Shown piece after piece: positions 49,248 to 58,690 of a DNA stretch of 64,000 nucleotides. The notes under the pieces were generated by a model. The model was not told the DNA's origin and ran no database searches. It saw nothing but the letters and a program-made list of their open reading frames with translations. How positions within the stretch are numbered: position 1 is the stretch's first letter; each line of letters opens with the position of its first letter. Position numbers and translations under genes: made by a program. This stretch comes from Eutrigla gurnardus (taxonomy: Eukaryota > Chordata > Actinopteri > Perciformes > Triglidae), in assembly GCA_963514095.1 (NCBI GenBank), contig OY741276.1:22493695-22557694 (forward strand). The letters run 5' to 3'.

Positions 49248-49265
49248 TGGGGGCTCGTCCGGGAT
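49248..49265 (+). other. Primer binding site, tRNA-Pro type
   Basis: TGGGGGCTCGTCCGGGAT is exactly the 18-base sequence complementary to the 3' end of tRNA-Pro that is used as primer site by many vertebrate retroelements. It lies five bases after the 5' LTR, in the correct place and orientation to prime minus-strand synthesis. Confidence 0.92.
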
Positions 49266-49504
49266 CCGTTTCCACATGAAACATCGAGGGAAACAGATCC
49301 AGTGATATCAGAACCACAGGGCCAAGGCGAGGCGAGGTGCCGTGACTGCGATCGTGACGACAGCTGGTGGGTGTCCACAAGGGGAAATCGGAGCCTACAG
49401 AGGATTTCCATTCTTCCACAGGAGCTGCACTGCTGCTTCACCAGTTAAACGCACATCATGTTGTTGGGGTTGGATAAAGCTCTGGATAAAGCTGGTTTAA
49501 GAAG

Positions 49505-49522
49505 GCCTCACACGGGGCACCA
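49505..49522 (-). other. Primer-site-like 18-mer of the nested element
   Basis: On the minus strand TGGTGCCCCGTGTGAGGC follows the LTR end by four bases. TGG start and position fit a primer binding site. I cannot name the tRNA with certainty from memory. Confidence 0.6.
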
Positions 49523-50100
49523 TTTATGTTGGGGTTGTAGCAGGAGCAGATTTGGTTATCAACAGTTAACTATCAATATCAATATGATTATCGGTATTAA
49601 TAATTATATTTAATATATTATCATGATATAATCATGAATAAACGGGGCACCACCCTGGGATCAGGGAAAAGATAACCTAAAACTGTATTCAGTCTCAATA
49701 TAAAGGTTTTATACTCACATGCCAATCATCGTGATCATTGGCATAGAAGTACAAAACCAATCGAATAATTAAAAAGGCGTGAAATTCAAGCACTAGCCTT
49801 CACAACCTGCTGTTATCCAGTGACATATACACAACAAGCACAAGAGACCGCTAGTTATAATATAATAAGATTTATTAAAATCAGTAATAATGATCACAAT
49901 CAATAACACTGCAATTAACAAAGCCTTATTACCTAACTACCTAACACACAAAGCTAAGCTTAAACAAAGGGAGATACACACGTGGAGTGTGTGTGTGCGT
50001 ATGTGTGTGTGTGCGTGCGTGTGCGTGTGTGTGTGTGCGTGCGTGCGTGTCAAGAGAGAGAGAGAGAGAGAGGGAGAGATGGCTATGGGGGGCCACCGGA

Positions 50101-50225
50101 TGGAGCTATTCCTCGCAGCGTTCAGGGGCGGAGCCACTGAGGTTCGATGGGGTAGCGAGAGAGAGAGAGAGGTGGAGCTATTCCTCGCAGCGGTCAGGGG
50201 CGGAGCCACTGAGGTCTGACGGAGT

Positions 50226-50262
<37 letters not shown>
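50101..50262. repeat. 72-bp tandem duplication with GA runs
   Basis: The block tggagctattcctcgcagcg through the cggagccactgaggt motif occurs at 50101 and again at 50173, separated by GA repeats, and a longer GA run follows (50230-50260). It lies in the body of the nested LTR, so it is LTR-internal growth. Confidence 0.9.
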
Positions 50263-50263
<1 letters not shown>

Positions 50264-51311
50264 CCGTATGTAGCCACCAGATGTAGCTATGTCCCTAGCG
50301 CCCGCCGGGAACAGCTGGCTTAGGACACGTGTGTGCGGCGTGTATGTGTGTGTGTGTTAGCGGGACACAAACAAAGAGAGAGAGGATGCGCGAGCGATAT
50401 TCGGAGGGACAGAAAGCGTGCCGTTACCACACGGGCTCGCGTGAATGTACTGGCGTTTATTCCGCGAGACCGGTCTTTTAACTGATAGTAGAGGCTTTCT
50501 GAGCTCGCGAATATGGCGGAGGTTAGTCGGAAACACTGTTACAGAAATCAACCCAGCTGCGTGGTACACAATCAGTATTCAAATACAGCAGCACATGAAC
50601 AAACTGACTCGGCGGTCCGCGATCAGAACTTAAAACACATTAACAAGAATTACAAGCATATCCTACACTATCACTTGTGTCTCTGCCCAGACTGATAGCC
50701 TCTTACTGGTATCGTTGCGTAAGACGATGACGGCGTTCCGTAACGGCGGTGGTTCGTGAGTCCCCGGCGTCAGCGGGGGACGTGATGAGTCGGCTTCGTC
50801 CAGACGAGAGCGGAGCGGGTTTCCTCTCGTTGATCAAACTCAAATAAAGAAAACAGTTTGTGTTTCCTCCTTCCACGATCGGCGATATAATCGCGGCTTG
50901 GCGATTTAGTCAGCTTACTTCAGACAGCGTCTGGTAGCTGGAAGGCAGGAACCGGCTTGGTTCCTCTTGTTGCAGCGGTGCGCTGCGGGAGGGGGTCGCC
51001 TCCCGTTGCAACGTGGTGTTGCGCCGGTTGTAGGAAGAGGCCAGAGTAGGAGTCGGAGTAAGAGTGAATAAGAGAGCGTTCTCCGGGCGGCTTCGGTTTA
51101 TAAAGCTCAGGCCGCTCCAGGGGACCCCCCCGGGGTTCCCTGAAGATGTCAGCCAATAGGCACTGGTTGTAAGGTGTCGCATCTCTCACCTGGGTGAGAT
51201 GTGAAACTAAAATGGCGGTGTAGTTTTTATTCCCCTTTGTCCCTTTGTCCTGGCCACATGTGTAGGCTTCTGTAGGCCGCATTGTGTAGTCCTTCTAGTG
51301 AGGTCCCAACA

Positions 51312-52952
51312 ATGTCATCCGCACGTAAGGAACTTGTGTGGGGAATCAAAAATAACTTGTATAAACTCTCGGGAAGTGAAGTGTGTAGTCTTGCCAGAGA
51401 CATCACAACTGACAGTGAAGGTGCAGACGACTTGGATTCTGCTGATGAAGTAGGATGCACAGATTATATCCTTAACTATACGCAGTCTAATACCTTACTT
51501 AACTCTGAAGATGAAGGCATGAGTCAGTTGTTGATGTTAAATGACTTGGTGTGTACTATAATTGAAAATCGTGATCTTGTTGTCAGTACAAATGGGGTTA
51601 CACAGGAACCTGAGGCACACATAGACATGCCAACTACCAGACATGCTCCTACTCTTCCAGAAGCTGCCAACACAGTCACTGTCACACAACAACACATATC
51701 CAATACAGACATCACGACCCAAAGTGTAGACCAACTCCAAATAATGCATGAAGAGCTAGGCAAGAAGTTGCAACACTACAAAGATCGGGCCAGCACAGCA
51801 CACAGTAGGCACCACAGCCTAGGTGATCCAACCAACGAACGACAACGTCACCCTTCGCTCAAGGTTGAGACGGAGAAAATTGTTTCCCTAAAGGACCTCC
51901 CATACCTCCAGCGAAGGGAATTTAAGGTACATGGAGGACAGATTGGGGACCAAAACTCTGACACCACGTACAGCAGTATCTGTAAACAGATCGATGAGGG
52001 TGTGAGGGAGGGTTTCACAGAGGCAGAGGTTATCGGAGGTGTGCTGAGGATCATCAAGCCAGGCGCTTTCAAGGACATGCTCACCAATAAAGATGAAATA
52101 ACAATCTGTGAACTTAAGGGCTTCCTCAGGTCTCATCTTGGTGAGAAGGCAAGTACTGAACTGTTCCAAGAACTCATGTGCGCGAAGCAAAGCGAACAGG
52201 AACCCCCCCAGCAGTTTGTGTATCGCATGATTGGGCTAAAGCAGAAAATCCTTTTTCAGTCAAAGCAGGCCAACACAGACATTCGTTATGACCCCAGAAC
52301 TATCCAAGACGTTTTCCTCCACACGATTTACCAGGGTTTAGGTTCCAAATATACAGACATCAGACAACAGCTCAAGCCACTCCTCTCCAGCTCTCAAGTT
52401 ACCGATGAGGAGATTGTCAGCCAGGTAACGAAAATAATCAGTGATGAGAATGAACACCAGCGTAGGTTAGGTTATGTCACAAGACAGAAGACAACACATG
52501 CGCACAGTGTTCGGGTGGATGGTGGAGATCAAGTCACTGACAAGAGAGAACAACAGACCATACAACAACTCAGTACCCAAGTGGCGACTTTAACCAACAT
52601 GGTTGCAGCTTTAATGGACCAACAGGCGGCAGTATTACAAGCAACCCACTTAAAAACTCCCGCTGCACAAACCCTAAGTCAGCCACAGACACGGCCCCCT
52701 TCCACACCCTTTAACAACAAAGGACATCCTCTCCCACAAGGCCAGCCCTCCTTTGTAAGGCAGGGTAAAGTCCCCAGCTGTACTAACTGTTCACTACAGG
52801 GATCAGAGAACTGTAATTACTGCTTTGTGTTTGGCGATGCAGGGCACCTGGCGGTTGGCTGCTTAAAGAAAGCCAAGCAGCAGGGAAACGGGAACCGGTC
52901 TCCGTGGAGGGACAACCAGAGGCCGTTCCACAATTCCAGTCCCACCCAGTAA
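51312..52952 (+). CDS. gag: gag of the gypsy-type element
   Basis: A 546-codon intact frame opens at 51312 with ATG, the copy of the start codon kept on the right of the nested insertion. An upstream in-frame ATG at 51282 belongs to the nested element and is not the ancestral start. An acidic, Asp/Glu-rich N-terminus is followed by a capsid-like middle (about residues 200-390, with LKGFLRSHLGEK and ELMCAKQSEQEPPQQFVYRM), a Gln-rich stretch, and a C-terminal zinc-knuckle region. In the knuckle the pattern Cys-X2-Cys-X4-His-X4-Cys is spoiled by Phe in place of the second Cys (CFVFGDAGHLAVGC). Gag would form the virus-like particle and bind RNA. A GGGAAAC motif near its end is set for -1 frameshifting into pol. 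Confidence 0.88.
   Translation: MSSARKELVWGIKNNLYKLSGSEVCSLARDITTDSEGADDLDSADEVGCTDYILNYTQSNTLLNSEDEGMSQLLMLNDLVCTIIENRDLVVSTNGVTQEPEAHIDMPTTRHAPTLPEAANTVTVTQQHISNTDITTQSVDQLQIMHEELGKKLQHYKDRASTAHSRHHSLGDPTNERQRHPSLKVETEKIVSLKDLPYLQRREFKVHGGQIGDQNSDTTYSSICKQIDEGVREGFTEAEVIGGVLRIIKPGAFKDMLTNKDEITICELKGFLRSHLGEKASTELFQELMCAKQSEQEPPQQFVYRMIGLKQKILFQSKQANTDIRYDPRTIQDVFLHTIYQGLGSKYTDIRQQLKPLLSSSQVTDEEIVSQVTKIISDENEHQRRLGYVTRQKTTHAHSVRVDGGDQVTDKREQQTIQQLSTQVATLTNMVAALMDQQAAVLQATHLKTPAAQTLSQPQTRPPSTPFNNKGHPLPQGQPSFVRQGKVPSCTNCSLQGSENCNYCFVFGDAGHLAVGCLKKAKQQGNGNRSPWRDNQRPFHNSSPTQ
52883..52889 (+). promoter_or_regulatory. Slippery heptamer for -1 ribosomal frameshift
   Basis: G GGA AAC lies exactly in the X-XXY-YYZ register of the gag frame (GGA begins at 52884, in frame with the gag ATG). 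It sits 63 bases before the gag stop, and the -1 frame from here is open into protease and RT. A CTCC/GGAG pairing a few bases downstream could form part of a stimulatory stem. GGGAAAC is one of the classical retroviral slip sites. Confidence 0.8.
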
Positions 52953-55450
52953 GCTCTACACGTAAACAGCGACACCCAAGAAAAAAACAATGCTGCAAAC
53001 AACCATGTGACCCCTGTGCTCCAGAGACTTCGGCCCCTGAAGAAACCAGTCGCACAGCACCACTGATTGGTAGGAAAAGCCTGCTTAAGTGTTTTATCAA
53101 TGGCTATGCAGTAACAGTGTTATTTGACTCTGGCTCACAAGTCAGCATCATTGACAGACGATGGAGGGAGTCATTCATCCCCAACCAACCAGTACGACCA
53201 CTGGAAGAGCTTCTCGACCCTGGCGAAAGTCTCGACTTATATGCTGCAAATGGACAGTCAATTCCATATGATGGATGGGTGGAGCTGACAGTTAACCTCC
53301 CAGGAAATGACAATCCAAACCTTGCAATACAGGTCCCCTTTCTAGTCAGCCGGATCCCTCTCCTGCAACCACTGCTAGGGTCTAATATTCTTGCAGAGAT
53401 GATCAGTGGGAAGGAGGTCTCCCCTGATACACTAGCCATGGTCATTAGCCTTTTCAGAAAAGCACTTGGGGTAGAAGAAGAACAAGTTGAAGCTATGGTA
53501 AACCTTATTCAGGCCCAAAAGGAACCACATGACAACATTGCTACAATAAGAGTGGGTAGAGAGAATCCGAGTGTCCCAGCTGGAAAAACAGTACATGTGC
53601 GGTGCAGAGTACCACCTACCTTTGACACGTCCGACCCCATTGTCCTCTATGAACCCTCAGAAGAAAGTGCTACCTTAGAGGAGCTGAGTCTGGGGGAGGG
53701 ACTCTTAGAGATCAGTAGGGGCAGGTGGCCACATGTCAATGTACCCATTTCCAACCATACTAAGCATGAGGTTATCCTTCCTAAAAATACTCAGCTGGGC
53801 TTCATCCAGCATATAGCCAAAATTATTGAGATGGGAAAGAGTGAGACACAACAGAGTGAGACACCACAGGCGTCAACAGTTAGGGCCGAAGTTAACAACA
53901 TAACCACTCCTATGTCCCCAGCTGAGCCCTGGCGACCACCTGTTGACCTCAGCCATCTTCAGCCAGAACAACAACAGCTAGTTGAGGAAATGCTGTATGA
54001 GGAGTCTGCAGCATCCGCCCGTGATAGCAGTGACATTGGGTGCATTCCCTCTCTCCAGATGTCAATTAGGCTCAGTGACGACATCCCTGTTCAGAAGGCC
54101 TATACCTCCATCCCCAAACCACTGTACAAGGAAGTTAAGGAGTACATCCAGGACTTAATAGTGAAGGGATGGGTTGTAAAATCGCAGTCCCCATACGCAG
54201 CACCGATAGTTTGTGTGAGGAAAAAGGATGGGTCATTGCGCCTTTGCATAGACTACAGACTACTCAACAAAAAGACTGTACCTGATAAACACCCCCTCCC
54301 CCGCATACAGGACCTAATCGACTCACTTGGGGGCTACAACTGCTTTTCTATCCTAGACCAGGGCAAAGCCTACCACCAGGGCTTCATCGCTGACGGTTCC
54401 AGGCACCTTACTGCTTTCACGACTCCTTGGGGTTTTTATGAATGGGTCAGGATACCCTTTGGATTGTCTAACGCACCAGCAGCCTTCCAAAGAAGCATGG
54501 AGGAAATGCTAAGCACACTAAGGGATGAGTGTTGTATCCCGTATCTGGATGATGTTCTCTTCTTCTCCAGGTCCTTTGAAGAGCATGTTGAGGTGCTACG
54601 CCGTGTACTACAAGCTCTGAAGCACCACGGGGTGAAATTGAGGCCAGAGAAGTGTGAGCTATTTCACAAGGAAGTCCGATATGTGGGACGGCTGGTGTCT
54701 GCTGACGGAGTGAGGGTGGATCCGAAGGATGTGGAGGCAGTGCAAGCGCTGAAAGAGAGGACTCCAAAGACAGTAGGGGATGTGAGAAAGCTAATCGGCT
54801 TCCTCAGCTACTACCGAGCATACGTACAAGATTTCTCACGTACAGCAAGACCGATATATGAACTGCTCAAGGTCAAGTCCAGTCCTCTACAATACAAGTC
54901 CACAAAAGGACAAACCAAGGGCCCCCAACTGCTCTCACGCACACCAGTAGAGTGGACGGGTGAGCACCAGCAGGTCCTTGAGGACCTTATAACCATTCTG
55001 ACCAACCCGCCAGTGTTAGCGTACCCCGACTTTGATCTCCCCTTCACACTCCACACTGATGCCTCCCAACAGGGCCTTGGAGCGGTCCTGTATCAACACC
55101 AGAATGGGAAGATGAGAGTGATCGGTTATGGGTCCCGCACACTAACACCAGCAGAGGAGGGTTACCATCTTCACAGTGGCAAGCTTGAGTTTCTAGCCTT
55201 GAAGTGGGCAGTCTGTGATAAATTCAGGGACTACCTGTTCTATGCTCCCCATTTCGTGGTCTATACAGATAAGAGTTTTGGTTATCCATCAAAACTCCAC
55301 CACGACCAAGGCAGGGAGTTTGAAAATGAACTATTCCGAGTTCTTAGACAGTTTGCTGGCGTGAACCATTCCAGGACATCCCCATACCACCCCAAGGCAA
55401 CCCTGCGGAGAGGTTCAACCGGACCCTGCTGCAAATGCTCCGAACGCTAG
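52890..55450 (+). pseudogene. pol: pol: protease, reverse transcriptase, RNase H and truncated integrase
   Basis: The frame overlaps the end of gag in the -1 frame. Order of domains: retropepsin with the FDSGSQVSIID active-site segment (about 53126-53160); a spacer; reverse transcriptase with SPYAAPIVCVRKKDGSLR, LCIDYRLLN, the FSILDQGKAYHQ segment (motif A Asp), PFGLSNAPAAFQR, and catalytic IPYLDDVLFF; then RNase H starting FTLHTDASQQGLGAVLYQ (first catalytic Asp). After VVYTDKS at ~55277 the sequence jumps to SKLHHDQGREFENELF, the second half of the integrase core. The rest of RNase H, the integrase zinc domain and the first catalytic Asp are therefore deleted. A single-base loss near 55394 then shifts the frame. 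RT and protease motifs are otherwise intact. Confidence 0.9.
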
Positions 55451-56577
55451 GTGACAAAGAAAGAGAGAACTGGAAGGATCACTTGCATCATGTAATTCAT
55501 GCTTACAATTGTACCAAGCATGAGTCGACGGGCTACTCCCCATACTACCTGCTGTATGGTCGCCATCAACGTCTTCCTGTTGACCTCCTCTTCGGGTTAA
55601 TGGCAGAGGAAGAAACCAACACAGCAAAAGGATACGCTGAAAAATGGGCGGCAAAAATGACAGAGGCATACAAGATAGCAAGCACCAACAGCCAGCAGTC
55701 GAGCGCTAAAGGAAAACATTATTATGACCGGCGGAACAGAGGTGTGACTCTTCAGCCAGGAGATCGGGTCCTTGTTCGCAACGTTTCGATAAGAGGAGGT
55801 CCATGCAAGCTAAAGCCCTAGTGGGAAAAGACAATCTATATTGTCAGGGAGCAGCTTGGTGACAACCCAGTCTACAAGGTGAGTCCTGAGACAGGGAGTC
55901 GTTCCCCTCGTATCCTCCACCGAAACTTACTACTCCAAGTAAATGACCTGCCTGTAGAGCCATCTGATGAAAACACACCTGCAAGGTCACAAAAGAGAAG
56001 CAAAATGACAACAAAACTACCGAACACGAACGAACAGACACAAGACCAAGAAACAAGTGAATCAGATGAAGAAGAGGAAGGGCAGCGGTATTGGTTGCGA
56101 ATACCAAGAGAAACACAGAGAGTTGTGAGTGCCATTCCTCACCAGAGGACAACTGATGAGAGACAAGATCATCCTGCACAGATAGGAGAAACCGTTCCTA
56201 TGGAGTCTGTATCTGAGGGGGAAGGTGTCATGGAGGAAGAACAAAGACAAGATGAAAGTGAGCCACTCACTGATGAGCCTCATGAGGAACAAGAGCTACC
56301 GCAGGTCAATGACCTTGACAGAGAAGTTCAGGAGGCTCAGCCTGCCACCCAGCCTACACTGAGGAGGTCCACTAGAGACAGGCACCCAGGCCAGATGTTC
56401 ACTTACTCGTCCCTTGGTCAGCCAACTTATCAGCCACGCCTCATTGTCAGTGCAATAGGGACTCAGCCCACAGTTTACACCCATCAGTATCCACAGGCTT
56501 ACTTCTATCCATTTCAAACAGCACCCATCATCCCACCCACATATCTACCAGTTACCTATCCTATCCACTGCTGTTGA
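55395..56577 (+). pseudogene. Integrase C-terminal part and pol tail
   Basis: The frame one base off from the upstream pol holds the end of the integrase core (an ERFNRTLLQML segment with the catalytic Glu) and GYSPYYLLYGRHQRLPVDLLFG. The chromatin/GPY-F-like module follows (LQPGDRVLVRN, then PRILHRNLLLQVNDLP). A TAG nonsense codon at 55819-55821 interrupts it, but the same frame stays open to 56577. The last ~200 residues are acidic, then carry RRSTRDRHPGQMFTYSSLGQP and a Tyr/Pro-rich end, a type of pol tail seen in some fish gypsy elements. There is no envelope-like domain. Confidence 0.85.
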
Positions 56578-56709
56578 GTGACATAGACACAAGGTTTGAT
56601 GTGTGTTAGGTTAGTGAAGGTACTCAGTTCATGGTGAAAGATGTGAGACTTTTTTTAAATGTATTGTTAGGTGCAAGTGTCGGGAGCCACTTTTGTTTGT
56701 GAGGGAGTG
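56578..56709 (+). other. Polypurine-tract region before the 3' LTR
   Basis: The bases just before the 3' LTR read gtgagggagtg, a short purine-rich tract where the plus-strand primer is expected. It is weak compared with the 63964-63976 tract of the last element. Confidence 0.55.
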
Positions 56710-57074
56710 TGTGGTACACCCAAAAATAGTGCGACCACTTTGTGTTTATCTATTGGAGACAGCGAGGAAAAAGTTATTTATTTTATTGATATTGATATTG
56801 ATGTCATTTCCCAGGATTTAATATTATTCCTAAAAATAGTATGTGATTACCACATTGTATTTTCAATGAGGAAACATGGTAAATGTAAGCAGCACTCAGG
56901 TGGAACCTTTGTCACGGGAGCAGTTGTGCCCTGGGTGGTCTCAGGTGGGAACTTCCGGCTACGCCTCAGATTGATGACAAAATGAACGCAACGTGTCGTT
57001 ATTGCTGCTGAAATTTATCTGTGTTTTACAGATCTGTATTTGCTACTGTGGTACCATTCTTGGGACCCGTAACA
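56710..57074 (+). repeat. 3' LTR of the gypsy-type element
   Basis: TG...CA ends and 365 bp, with a gatatt duplication near 56795 and a short deletion near 56970 relative to the 5' LTR. It is followed by the TCTA target duplication. Confidence 0.95.
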
Positions 57075-57078
57075 TCTA

Positions 57079-57720
57079 CCCCTGTCTTGGTTAGTCCCCG
57101 CGGTCTTAACCACAACCCCCACGCTCTTCTTAGCATCCCCTTCTCCCTCCGACGCATCAACAGCCTCTCTCCCCCCTCTGTATCTCTCTCAGGAGGATTT
57201 TCCAACCTGTTGGTTCCAAAACTGTTCTACTAGGTCGATGGAGAAATCCTCTTGGCTCTCCAGCTCTGCAGGCTCATAGATCTCACCTTGACTATGCTCC
57301 CCTTTTTGCCTGGGCACAGGTGACTACACATGCAGTGAAGAACTCTGGATACTCTTCCTCCAAGTGTCTGAGCTTAGGTGAGTCTGATGGCTGCTCAGAT
57401 GTGTTTGGCACGGCCTTCTTGCCAGCCATGTCTTTTCCCAGAACAAGGTCAATCACATCATAGGGGAGGGTTTGCTCCTCTGCTACATTTACATGACCAG
57501 ACACCAACTCTGACCTCAAGTTGATGTGGTGAAGAGGCACCGTCTCATAACCACCACCTACCCCTCGCACCACAATAAACTGCCCAGTGAAGGTGGAACT
57601 CGGCAGTTCCACCACACCGTTTCGGAGCAGGGTCTGTTTGGCACTAGTGTCCCTGAGTATGGTGACTGGCATACTTAGAAGGGTCAGTTTCTGATTCAGC
57701 AGAAATTCTGAGTTGAAACC
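57079..57720 (-). pseudogene. Gypsy retropepsin-like region, minus strand
   Basis: The frame 57672-57292 begins with a protease-type PVTILRDTSAKQTLL segment (Asp-Thr-Ser where active proteases usually have Asp-Thr/Ser-Gly), then SSTFTGQFIVVRGV and YDVIDLVLGKDMAG, and ends in ACVVTCAQAKRGA. Related sequence continues in the same frame (YEPAELESQED) to about 57180 and then degrades up to the border of the LTR retrotransposon. The Gly-to-Ala change in the active-site triplet and the fragmentation make it inactive. In the gypsy group with integrase before RT, this spacer leads directly into the integrase, which here lies at 46.3 kb. Confidence 0.75.
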
Positions 57721-57723
57721 CTC

Positions 57724-58690
57724 TCAGCCATTAAGGTCATCTCCAGCCTCCCTTCCAACCGACACTAAACACACTGGCTTAGCTGGACCCCACCTGTCGT
57801 AATAGTTTGTACACTGAATTTTCTTATGGCTCAATTTATGACACCAGTGGCACCAAAACTCTGTTATGGGAATGGGGTTGCGACCTAAGGGTGGAAATGA
57901 ATGAGACTGGAGGACGCCATCCCCAATTATCACCGAGCCTGCCCTGTTGGTATTCTCTTCCATGCTTCTCGTCATGGGGTCTTCTCCTCCCAATAAGCCC
58001 ACTAGATTGACCACCATGAGCCACCTCGTAGCAGTCAGCCAGCTCCGCTGGTCTGATGGTCACATCACGTTCATTGAGATAGACCTCCATCTCCCTGGGG
58101 ACACTGACTTTGAACTGTTCAAGTAACAGTAGATTTCTCCATTCCCCATATTCAAAAGCTTGACAAGAATTAATCCGAAGATCAAACACCACTTCTTGTC
58201 TTCTCCACAGATCCAAGTATGATTCAACCTGCTGCCATCTTATACAAAATTGCCTTCAGTAGGCCTCTGGTACACTGCCATAAGCTTCCAACACCGCTTT
58301 CCTTAGCATCATACTCATGGCCCACTCGATTATCCAAAGCTGCCAACATCAAACCTCTGCTCTGCGTCCAGTCATGGCAGCTTTCTCAACCTCTAATCTG
58401 GCCAACCTCTTCAGATGGACCCTCTCCTTATCCTTCTCATTCTCCATATAGGCCCTCTCCGCCTCCTTTTCCCCTTTTCTACCCTGTTCTGACAACATTT
58501 CTTCTACCTGTAGGACATCAATCAAACAGGCTGCTATTGCTGGCTTATTCATTTTCTTTTTCCAGCTCTTCATCGGCCACAGCAATAAACTGAGCCTTCT
58601 TCATCTTCTTAAGCTGCTCCCTAGTCAGCCCACTGACCAACACTGGATCAACTGCTTCAGTAGCCATCATATCTTTTAATGCTACACTAC
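57724..58690 (-). pseudogene. Gypsy gag remnant with SCAN-like region and zinc knuckle, minus strand
   Basis: Reading from 58690 downward, the sequence starts with degraded N-terminal frames: Lys/Glu-rich, 58585-58349, with a long helical MENEKDKERVHLKRLARLE segment. A SCAN-like block follows at 58216-57990 (EYGEWRNLLLLEQFKVSVP, MEVYLNERDV and PAELADCYEVAH). A CCHC zinc knuckle (CHWCHKLSHKKIQC) lies near 57845-57805. The frame is broken at several points. Gag would have formed the particle. Neighbouring protease on the same strand and the correct order support a single ancient element. Confidence 0.8.

Larger units (their letters stand above)
49462..51311 (-). mobile_element. Nested minus-strand LTR fragment inserted at the gag start codon
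   Basis: The inserted DNA begins TGTTGGGGTTG and ends CCCAACA, and is flanked by ATGT on both sides (49458-49461 and 51312-51315). Read on the minus strand it is one long LTR (51311 to 49527), a TAAA spacer, a primer-site-like 18-mer, about 30 further bases, and then the last ~10 bases of a second LTR copy. A TATA box (gctttataaacc on the minus strand, near 51100) supports LTR promoter identity. The LTR body holds GA/TG microsatellites and a 72-bp tandem duplication (50101-50245). Removing it restores the gag leader with its ATG intact. Confidence 0.8.
48877..57074 (+). mobile_element. Ty3/gypsy-type LTR retrotransposon, broken, with nested insertion
   Basis: Two direct ~365-bp LTRs (48877-49242 and 56710-57074) begin TGTGGTACACCC and end GACCCGTAACA. 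They are flanked by TCTA on both sides (48873-48876 and 57075-57078), a 4-bp target duplication. By eye the LTRs differ by about eight substitutions and two small indels, so the insertion is moderately old. The internal region holds a tRNA-Pro-type primer site, gag, a protease-RT-RNase H frame, an integrase piece and a C-terminal extension. Damage includes a nested LTR fragment at the gag start, an internal pol deletion near 55278, a frameshift near 55394 and a nonsense codon at 55819. Confidence 0.95.
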
